Shown in pieces: positions 8,056 to 14,151 of a stretch of 64,000 nucleotides of DNA (position 1 is its first letter; each line of letters begins with the position of its first letter). The stretch comes from Nonomuraea roseoviolacea subsp. carminata (GTDB lineage: Bacteria > Actinomycetota > Actinomycetes > Streptosporangiales > Streptosporangiaceae), in NCBI RefSeq assembly GCF_024172185.1, contig NZ_JAMZEC010000001.1, forward strand, positions 9,461,001-9,525,000, read 5' to 3'. The position numbers and the translations under genes were made by a program. The notes under the pieces are model-generated. The model was not told where the DNA came from, did not search any database, and worked only from the letters and a program-made list of their open reading frames with translations.

Positions 8056-8264
8056 CAGAGCGCTGACCGGGGGCGCGGCGGACGGCAGTGCGGGCCATCA
8101 CGCCCTCCATGCGCATTTGTCACTGCGCGAATGGCTTGACCAGCAATATCGGCCACAGGATCAGCCAACGCGCCGGCTCGCCGAGATGCCCCCTGCGCGG
8201 TGCCTCCGGGATGAGATGCGGGGTCGCCTTTCGAGCGGCAGCGCTCTCAATGAACGCACCAGGC

Positions 8265-8355
8265 CGGGCCCGGGGTCCGGGGCCGGGAGGCCCCGGTCGG
8301 GGGTGCGGGGCGCAAGCCCCGCTCAGGGCGTCCGAGCGGAGCGAGGGCCATGCTT
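8265..8355 (+). repeat. Dispersed GC-rich double-hairpin repeat, copy B
   Basis: Closely matches copy A, with CCGGGGCC/GGCCCCGG around GGGA and GCGGGGC/GCCCCGC around GCAA, again GNRA loops. It lies in the 319-bp gap between the convergent GntR pseudogene and TetR gene and ends in GAGGGCCATGCTTTTTG, which includes a T-run. The rest of the gap (8056-8264) has a short protein-like frame (SLREWLDQQYRPQDQPTRR) with no convincing start; I see no confident gene there. Confidence 0.85.
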
Positions 8356-8374
8356 TTTGTTGAAGCATCGCCGG

Positions 8375-8995
8375 CTAGGCGGGGGAAGTGAGCGCGGCGG
8401 GCAGGTCGGCGAAGGTCTCCTCGACCAGTTTCATCAACGTGTCACGCCCGCCGTGGCCGCCCTGCGCCGTCCACCGCAGGGAAGCCGTGCGCCAGGCGGC
8501 GACGAAGATCTCCACGGACAGGCGGAGGCGCCACGGGTCGACGTCGGCGCCGGGCCGGCCGCTCACCACCTCGACCAGGGCCCGGGTGGTGTCATGGCAG
8601 TAGCCGAGACTGTGCGCCTGTAGTGCGGGGACGGCGTCGGACAACTCGCGGGCGGCCAGGAAGCGGCGCTCCCAGTCGGGGTCCATGGCGCCCAAGGTGA
8701 TGTCCAGGACCGCACGGAGAGCCTCGATCAGCGGGCCGGTCAGCTCCCGGGCGGCCACGTCGTCCAGATAGGCGGACCACAGGTCGCTGTCGGCGGCGAG
8801 CGCGACGTCCTCCTTGGAGCGGTAGTTGCGGAAGAAGGTGCGTCTGGACACCTCCACGGCGTCGCAGAGGTCGTCCAGCGTGGTGGCGTCGTAGCCGCGT
8901 TCGGTGAACAGGCGGAGTGCGGTCTCGGCCAGGGCGCGGCGAGTGCGCGCCTTCTTGCGTTCGCGTAGCGGCAGGTCCCGCAGCTCATCACTCAC
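8375..8995 (-). CDS. TetR-family repressor of the adjacent efflux pump
   Basis: A 206-residue protein. The N-terminal HTH covers about residues 14-60 (ALRLFTERGYDATTLDDLCD and VSRRTFFRNYRSKEDV), with the all-helical ligand domain after it. It starts at GTG 8995 with GAGG upstream. It is divergent from a 14-TM MFS exporter, the standard arrangement for local repression of efflux, and a perfect dyad sits in the shared spacer. The inducing ligand is probably an exporter substrate but cannot be predicted. Confidence 0.9.
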   Translation of the reverse strand: MSDELRDLPLRERKKARTRRALAETALRLFTERGYDATTLDDLCDAVEVSRRTFFRNYRSKEDVALAADSDLWSAYLDDVAARELTGPLIEALRAVLDITLGAMDPDWERRFLAARELSDAVPALQAHSLGYCHDTTRALVEVVSGRPGADVDPWRLRLSVEIFVAAWRTASLRWTAQGGHGGRDTLMKLVEETFADLPAALTSPA

Positions 8996-9028
8996 CTCGC
9001 CAGGCTACCACTGGGAGGCGGTTGCGCT

Positions 9029-9058
9029 TTGACAGCTAATGCCACTGAGTGGCATTGT
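9029..9058 (+). promoter_or_regulatory. Efflux promoter with TetR operator in the spacer
   Basis: TTGACA at 9029-9034 is a consensus -35; a weak CATTGT at 9053-9058 lies 18 bp downstream as -10. Between and overlapping them is a perfect 19-bp dyad, AATGCCACT-G-AGTGGCATT (9038-9056). A repressor bound there would block RNA polymerase. The MFS start codon follows at 9113 behind AAGGAG. Confidence 0.75.
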
Positions 9059-9112
9059 CGCTCCAGTGGCTGATCGCTGCCCCTGTGCCATCCCCTCAAG
9101 GAGCCAGAACTC

Positions 9113-10621
9113 ATGGCAAAAGCTCCCTCCAGACGCTCCCGTCCGGCGCTCACGCTGGCCGTGGTGCTGCTGGCCTTCGTCACCGTGCCGATGTCCATCT
9201 CCGGAGCAGCCGTGGCGTTGCCCGGCATCGGCGCGGACCTGCACACCGCGGGCGCCCCGCTGCAATGGGTCATGAACGCCTACAACGTGACCTTCGCCTC
9301 GTTCATGCTGGTGACCGGGTCCGCGGCCGACATGGTGGGACGCCGCCGGACCTTCGCGGCCGGCGCGGGGCTGTTCGCCATCGGCTCGCTGGCCGCGGCG
9401 GTCGCCCCCGGAATCGCCGTGCTCGACCTGGCTCGCGCCCTGTCGGGCGTCGGCGCGGCCGGGGTGTTCGCCAGCGGCGGCGCGATCCTGGCCACCACCT
9501 TCGACGGCGCCGCGCGCACCCGCGCGTTCGCGGCGCTCGGCAGTGCCGCCGGGCTCGGTCTGGCAGCCGGGCCGACCCTTGCGGGCTGGCTGGTCGGCGC
9601 GCTGGGCTGGCGCGCCACCTTCGGGCTGCATGCCCTCCTGGTGGCCGTCGCGCTGGCCGGGATCGGTCACGTCGCCGAATCGCGGGCCGAGCAGCGTCCC
9701 CGGCTGGACGTGACCGGTGCGGTGGTGTTCGTCGCGGGCCTGGGCGCCCTGGTCCTGGGCGCGGTCCAGGGCCCGGAGTGGGGCTGGGCGAGCCCCGGCG
9801 TGCCGGCGCTGCTGGTCATCGGCGTGGGGCTGCTGGTGGTCTTCGTCGTCCTGCAGGCGCGATCCGCCGCCCCGCTCCTCGACCTGTCGCTGGTGAAGGA
9901 CCGCCGGTTCCTGGCGTTGTGCATGGTGCCCGTGGTCTCGACGTTCGGCTTCGTGACGTTGCTGACCTACCTGCCCACCTATCTGGTAGGGGCGAGCGGC
10001 TTGTCCCCGCAGCGCGCGGGAGCGGTGCTGCTTCTGATGACCGCACCGGTGCTCCTGGCCCCGCCGCTGGCCGGCGGGCTGGTGAACCGGGGTGTGCCGG
10101 CCCGCCTGCTGATCACGGTCTCCTTGGCGTTGTTCGCCGGGGGGAACGCCTGGCTGACGGTGATCACTCCGTCGGCTTCCGTCGCCGCCATCGCCGGGCC
10201 GCTGTTGCTGGTCGGGCTGGGCGCGGGGCTGTCGTTCGGCGTGGGCGACGGAGCGGCGATGAGCCTCGTCGAGCCCGAGCGGGCCGGGATGGCCACCGGG
10301 TTCCTCAACACCATGCGCATCGGCAGCGAAGCCATCGTCATCGCCGTGTACGGCGCCGTCCTGGTGAGCCTGATCAGCACGCGCGTGGGCTCGCAGGAAC
10401 TGGCCGCGAAGGTCGCCGCGGGAGACCTGACCGGCGGCGCCCCGGGCGCGCCGGCTGCGGGGTTTACCGACGCCCTGCACATCGTGCTGTACGGGACGGC
10501 CGCCGTGTGCGCGGTCGGCACGGTGGCCATCGCGGCGGCGCTGGCCCGGCCACGCCGACGCCGGGACATCGCCGCAACCTCCGTTCCCGGCGATTCTCCA
10601 CAATCCACCAAAGTGGCCTGA
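9113..10621 (+). CDS. MFS drug exporter, DHA2 (EmrB/QacA) family
   Basis: A 502-residue, about 14-TM proton antiporter. Signatures are the loop 2-3 motif DMVGRRRTFAAGAGLF, the motif-C-like SAAGLGLAAGPTLAGWLVGALGWR near residue 150, and the early NAYNVTFASFMLVTGSAAD. DHA2 transporters expel hydrophobic, often cationic drugs or the host's own secondary metabolites. It starts at ATG 9113 with AAGGAG eight bases upstream, is divergent from the TetR gene, and is preceded by an operator-containing promoter. Its length is normal; no partner adaptor is adjacent. Confidence 0.93.
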   Translation: MAKAPSRRSRPALTLAVVLLAFVTVPMSISGAAVALPGIGADLHTAGAPLQWVMNAYNVTFASFMLVTGSAADMVGRRRTFAAGAGLFAIGSLAAAVAPGIAVLDLARALSGVGAAGVFASGGAILATTFDGAARTRAFAALGSAAGLGLAAGPTLAGWLVGALGWRATFGLHALLVAVALAGIGHVAESRAEQRPRLDVTGAVVFVAGLGALVLGAVQGPEWGWASPGVPALLVIGVGLLVVFVVLQARSAAPLLDLSLVKDRRFLALCMVPVVSTFGFVTLLTYLPTYLVGASGLSPQRAGAVLLLMTAPVLLAPPLAGGLVNRGVPARLLITVSLALFAGGNAWLTVITPSASVAAIAGPLLLVGLGAGLSFGVGDGAAMSLVEPERAGMATGFLNTMRIGSEAIVIAVYGAVLVSLISTRVGSQELAAKVAAGDLTGGAPGAPAAGFTDALHIVLYGTAAVCAVGTVAIAAALARPRRRRDIAATSVPGDSPQSTKVA

Positions 10622-10700
10622 CCGGAGATCTCAGGGTGCGTGAGCCGCCCACCGACGTCTCTCGCAGAGGCCGCCCTGCGCAAGGCCGCGGAGAGAGAGC

Positions 10701-11024
10701 GTGCATGATGGGCCGGTGGGGCAACTTCCTGTCGACGTGCGCGCATCGCTTCGGTTCTTCGCCTTCTATCTGGCGAATGGCACCATCGATGTCGACCTGC
10801 TCGACGGTATCGACTACCGTCCGGCTCTTTTCCAGTTCGGTTCGCCTCTGGAACAAGTCTTCGCCATCTACGGCAATGTGCTGCAGGTCGACGCGAGCGG
10901 GCAGGTGCTGAACGAAGCGGAGGCGCAGTACCGCGCCGCACAGTGGATTCGCTCCTATTGTGACCCCGGCTACCAGGTCGAGCCGCCGTTCCGAGCATGG
11001 GAGACCGAACTTCACGGTCCCTGA
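10701..11024 (+). CDS. Hypothetical protein of 107 residues
   Basis: The frame from GTG 10701 encodes a compact acidic protein with motifs RFFAFYLANGTIDVDLLDGIDYRPALF and SPLEQVFAIYGNVLQVDASG, ending in an aromatic-rich RAAQWIRSYCDPGYQVEPPF. It lacks a signal peptide and membrane segments. Codon use here is slightly less GC3-biased than neighbouring genes, as in many accessory genes. I do not recognise a characterised family. It lies between the efflux gene and the insertion sequence and is probably monocistronic. Confidence 0.6.
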   Translation: MHDGPVGQLPVDVRASLRFFAFYLANGTIDVDLLDGIDYRPALFQFGSPLEQVFAIYGNVLQVDASGQVLNEAEAQYRAAQWIRSYCDPGYQVEPPFRAWETELHGP

Positions 11025-11104
11025 CAAGCCGGTTCCCTCTTCGAACATCACGCCCACACATCCCCGAGTGACGGCTTTCCGAGTCCTCCTCTTCTGTGAA
11101 CTAG

Positions 11105-11125
11105 GGCCTGTACGGAGTTGAGATC
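11105..11125 (+). repeat. Left terminal inverted repeat of the IS
   Basis: Matches the right end in opposite orientation over about 20 bp, with mismatches only near the inner end. Together with the CTA flanks it fixes the element boundary. Confidence 0.85.
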
Positions 11126-11172
11126 AGAGGGATCTGCCTGCCTGCTGTCCGCGATCCTGGTAGGTCTTCGCC

Positions 11173-11655
11173 ATGGCACGTGGAGACCTCACCGACGAGG
11201 AATGGTCCTTGATCGAGCCTCACCTGCCCCTGGGTGAGCGAGGCCCGATTCCGGATCTGCGGCGGCAGTTCAACGCGGTGATGTGGCGGTTTCGCACGGG
11301 CAGTCCGTGGCGGGACCTGCCCACCGAGTACGGGCCCTGGTCCAGCACCTACGACCGGTTCCGCTCCTGGGCACTGAGCGGCGTATTCGAGCAGCTGATG
11401 CAGGCAATGATCGCCGAGGCCGCGGCCCGCGGGCAGACCGAGCTTGGCCTGGTCAGCGTGGATTCCACCACGGCCCGCGCCCACCATCACGCCGCCGGAA
11501 TGGCACTCGACAGCGAGCTTGTCGAACTGCTGGAACAGGCAGCCGAGCAGGAAAAGGGGCTCCGCCAAAGGGGCAAAACCCCCGCGACGGCAACCCCGAT
11601 GAAGACGGCCGAGACGAAGGGCGGCGGCTACGACGGCGGCGCAGGTTCCGGCTGA
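11173..11655 (+). CDS. IS5-family transposase, first frame (N-terminal part)
   Basis: Encodes 160 residues starting MARGDLTDEEWSLIEPHLP, the DUF4096-type N-terminal domain typical of IS427-like transposases. It carries the first catalytic aspartate in SVDSTTARAHHHAAG near residue 98. The frame ends shortly after in a Lys/Gly-rich stretch that is out of register with known proteins, so the functional transposase should come from a -1 frameshift into the second frame. The likely shift window is about 11540-11590, where GAAAAGGGG and CAAAACCCCC runs occur. Confidence 0.85.
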   Translation: MARGDLTDEEWSLIEPHLPLGERGPIPDLRRQFNAVMWRFRTGSPWRDLPTEYGPWSSTYDRFRSWALSGVFEQLMQAMIAEAAARGQTELGLVSVDSTTARAHHHAAGMALDSELVELLEQAAEQEKGLRQRGKTPATATPMKTAETKGGGYDGGAGSG

Positions 11656-12155
11656 CGGCGGCCAAGCTGGGCCGCTCGCGGGGCGGGCTGACCAGCAAGG
11701 TGCACCTGTCAGCTGAGCGGCGATGCCGTCCGCTGTCTTTTGTTCTCACCCCTGGCCAGGCGGGAGACAGCCCGCAGTTTCGCGCCGTGCTGGAGCGCAT
11801 CAAGATTCGCCTGCCCCTCGGACGTCCGCGCACCCGCCCGGACGCGGTGGCCGCCGACAAGGCCTACTCCTCGCGCGGCAACCGCTCCTACTTACGTCGA
11901 CGCCGGATCAAGGCGGTCATCCCGGAGAAGAGCGACCAGGCGGCCAACCGCAAGAAGCGCGGCTCCCGCGGCGGCCGGCCGGTCAGCCATGATCCCGATC
12001 TCTACAAGCAACGCAACACCGCAGAACGATGCATCAATCGGATCAAGGAGTGGCGTGGGCTGGCTTTCCGCTTCGACAAGACCCCCGATAGCTATCTGGC
12101 GGGTCTTCATCTACGCGGGGCCATCTTGTGGATCCGAAGCCTTCGACCGACCTGA
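11283..12155 (+). CDS. IS5-family transposase, second frame (C-terminal catalytic part)
   Basis: Only the part downstream of about 11560 is meaningful: LGRSRGGLTSKVHLSAERR, the second catalytic aspartate in VAADKAYSSRGNR, and the glutamate in NTAERCINRIKEW, completing the DDE triad. The segment before 11540 is antiregister to the first frame and not coding. It is in the -1 frame relative to the first ORF, the arrangement in IS427-type elements that use programmed frameshifting. Ends 22 bp before the right inverted repeat tip. Confidence 0.82.
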   Translation: MAVSHGQSVAGPAHRVRALVQHLRPVPLLGTERRIRAADAGNDRRGRGPRADRAWPGQRGFHHGPRPPSRRRNGTRQRACRTAGTGSRAGKGAPPKGQNPRDGNPDEDGRDEGRRLRRRRRFRLTAAKLGRSRGGLTSKVHLSAERRCRPLSFVLTPGQAGDSPQFRAVLERIKIRLPLGRPRTRPDAVAADKAYSSRGNRSYLRRRRIKAVIPEKSDQAANRKKRGSRGGRPVSHDPDLYKQRNTAERCINRIKEWRGLAFRFDKTPDSYLAGLHLRGAILWIRSLRPT

Positions 12156-12156
12156 A

Positions 12157-12177
12157 GATCCGAACTCCGTACAGGCG
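12157..12177 (-). repeat. Right terminal inverted repeat of the IS
   Basis: On the minus strand it reads CGCCTGTACGGAGTTCGGATC, matching the left end. It is followed by CTA at 12178-12180. Confidence 0.85.
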
Positions 12178-12212
12178 CTAACCGGCACCTGAAGCCGTGA
12201 GCGCGCCAGGTC

Positions 12213-12306
12213 GGGCGCGGGGTCCGGGGCCGCGAGGCCCCGGCCGGGGGTGCGGGGGCGCGAGCCCCGCTCAGGGCGTCCGAGCGGAGCGAGGGCCATG
12301 CCCTTG
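12213..12306 (+). repeat. Dispersed GC-rich double-hairpin repeat, copy C
   Basis: Starts 36 bp beyond the IS end. The first stem is CCGGGGCC/GGCCCCGG, here around GCGA instead of GGGA, so the loop has changed but is still GNRA. The second stem has one extra G but keeps a GCGA loop. It is followed by GGGCGTCCGAGCGGAGCGAG and ends at GGCCATGCCC, about 70 bp before the RNA ligase gene. Confidence 0.85.
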
Positions 12307-12375
12307 GACGTCTGGTTATTCGATGGAGGCGCTGACACGCCGCTTGTACAGTGACTCCCGCCGAGGGGAGGGATC

Positions 12376-14151
12376 ATGCGCGTGCACTATCCGCGTACCC
12401 CTCACCTGCCCTGGTCCCCCGGTGTGACCCCGGACGACGTGCGTGCGGGAGATCTGTCCGGGCTGCGCGGGCGCGAGGTCGTGGTCACGGAGAAGCTCGA
12501 CGGGGAGAACACCACCCTGTACGCGGACGGGCTGCACGCCCGGTCGCTGGACTCGGCGCACCATCCCTCCCGGGCCTGGGTCAAAGGACTGCAGGGGCGG
12601 ATCGGCGGGCGCATCCCGGCGGGGTGGCGGGTGTGCGGGGAGAACATGTACGCCCGGCACTCCCTCGCGTACCAGGGGCTGGAGAGCTGGTTCTACGGGT
12701 TCTCGGTCTGGGACGGCGACCGGTGCCTGGACTGGGACCGCACCGTCGCGTTCCTGCGCGGGCTCGGCATCCCGGTGCCGCCGGTGCTGTGGCGCGGCGT
12801 GTTCGACGAGCGGGCGCTGCGGGCGCTGCGGCTGGACGTGGAGCGGCAAGAGGGCTACGTGGTGCGGACCGCCGCCGGGTTCGGGCGGGAGGAGTTCGCG
12901 GGACGGGTGGCCAAGTGGGTGCGGCAGGAGCACGTACGGACCGGCACGCACTGGATGCACGCCGCCGTCGTGCCCAACGCGCTCGGCCCGGGAGCGGCGC
13001 TGTGGTCGGTGCGCTCGGGCGCGGAACCCGACGTGGGCGCGCTGCTGGCCGCGGTGGGCGTCCCCCGGGCCGAGCCCGGAGCCGCCGTCGAAGCGGGTCC
13101 CGGGGTCGGGGAGGCGGCGGCCGAGGTGGCGGTCGCCGAGGTGGCGGCCCGGCTGGACGCGATCGGCCGGGACGGGGACGCCCGCCTGTCCGGCGTCCTG
13201 GCCACGGCGCTGCGCTCCATGCCGCGCGCCCGGGTCGCGGCCCGGCTGGCGGGACCGCTGGGCATGCGGGCGGCGCGGCGGATCGCGGATCTCGTGGGCC
13301 TGCACGGCGCCCTGCACCGGCCGTACCCGGACGAGGAACGGCGGGCCGGGCTCGGGCGCATGGCGCTGGCCGCCGACCTGGGCGTGCTGCACGCCGTGGC
13401 CGCCGCCGTACTCGCCGGGCGCGCGGACGACGCGGCGGGTCAGGGGCGTGAGCAGGTCGAATGGTCGGCCCTGCACGCCGAGGAGGCCGGGCTGCTCGGG
13501 CCGGCGCCGCTGGAGCCGTTGCGGACCGGTCTGCGCGAGGCGCTGGCCGGCCTCGGCGCGGAGGCGGCCGACCGGTGCTGGGCGGAGGCGCGCGACTCCT
13601 GGGCGAGAGGGCGCGTCGCCACGGTCGAGGAGGCGGTGGCGGCGACCTGGCGGTGGCGGTCCGGGCGGTTCCCCCGGCTGGTGCACCTGGTCGGGCCGTC
13701 GGGCAGCGGGAAGAGCACGTTCGGGGCCGGTCTGGCGGGGATCGACGCGTACCTGTCGCTGGACGACCTCCGCGAGGCGCGGGGCTCGCGGGCCGACCAG
13801 CGGGCCAACCGGGCGGTGCTCGGCGAGGCGCTGGACCGGCTCGACGCCGCCCTGGCGGCCGGCGGCGCCGTGGCGTGGGACGCCACCTCGCTCAACCAGC
13901 ACCAGCGCTCCATGGTGAACACGGTGGCGCGCCGCCGCGACGCGCTGACGACGTACGCGGTCGCGCTGGTGGAGGAGGACGAGCTGGGCAGGCGCAACGC
14001 CCGCCGCGCCCATCCGGTGCCCGCGCACGTGCTGGCCGCGCAGTCGCGCCGGTTCGTCCCGCCGTATCCCGGTCAGGCCCATCGCCTCTGGTACGTCGGG
14101 GCGGACGGAGCCGTCGGCGACGTGGACGGCAGCCTGGAGGGGGAGGCGTGA
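12376..14151 (+). CDS. RNA ligase fused to a polynucleotide-kinase-like P-loop domain
   Basis: A 591-residue bifunctional RNA-repair protein. Residues about 1-215 are a nucleotidyltransferase ligase of the Rnl2-like type: motif I EKLDGEN with the adenylated Lys40, motif III CGENMYARHS near 87, the WFYGFSVWDG strand near 105, motif IV QEGYVVR near 158 and motif V AKWVRQE near 179. A helical linker follows to about 425. Residues about 430-575 are a P-loop kinase with GPSGSGKST (Lys446), WDATSLNQHQR and Arg-rich lid, as in Pnkp-type 5'-OH kinases. It would phosphorylate and seal broken RNA. GAGGGGAGGG precedes ATG 12376. The stop overlaps the next start by one base. Confidence 0.88.
   Translation: MRVHYPRTPHLPWSPGVTPDDVRAGDLSGLRGREVVVTEKLDGENTTLYADGLHARSLDSAHHPSRAWVKGLQGRIGGRIPAGWRVCGENMYARHSLAYQGLESWFYGFSVWDGDRCLDWDRTVAFLRGLGIPVPPVLWRGVFDERALRALRLDVERQEGYVVRTAAGFGREEFAGRVAKWVRQEHVRTGTHWMHAAVVPNALGPGAALWSVRSGAEPDVGALLAAVGVPRAEPGAAVEAGPGVGEAAAEVAVAEVAARLDAIGRDGDARLSGVLATALRSMPRARVAARLAGPLGMRAARRIADLVGLHGALHRPYPDEERRAGLGRMALAADLGVLHAVAAAVLAGRADDAAGQGREQVEWSALHAEEAGLLGPAPLEPLRTGLREALAGLGAEAADRCWAEARDSWARGRVATVEEAVAATWRWRSGRFPRLVHLVGPSGSGKSTFGAGLAGIDAYLSLDDLREARGSRADQRANRAVLGEALDRLDAALAAGGAVAWDATSLNQHQRSMVNTVARRRDALTTYAVALVEEDELGRRNARRAHPVPAHVLAAQSRRFVPPYPGQAHRLWYVGADGAVGDVDGSLEGEA

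Larger units (their letters stand above)
11104..12177 (+). mobile_element. Insertion sequence, IS5 family (IS427-like group)
   Basis: About 1.07 kb bounded by imperfect terminal inverted repeats: left GCCTGTACGGAGTTGAGATC (11106-11125) and right, on the opposite strand, GCCTGTACGGAGTTCGGATC (12176-12157). The trinucleotide CTA flanks it on both sides (11101-11103 and 12178-12180), consistent with the short target duplication of this group. Inside is a DDE transposase in two overlapping frames. The exact end base is uncertain by one or two positions because the outermost bases differ. The element appears structurally complete. Confidence 0.88.

Noticed and set aside
8117..8260. Small protein SLREWLDQQYRPQDQP between GntR and TetR genes
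   Set aside because: Only a TTG start without a ribosome site, and the frame runs into the dispersed repeat; too weak to call.
13461..14150. N-terminal extension of the multidomain RNA-repair protein
   Set aside because: That segment lies over the ligase-kinase gene in another frame, while ATG 14151 has a ribosome site and begins the DUF504 domain.
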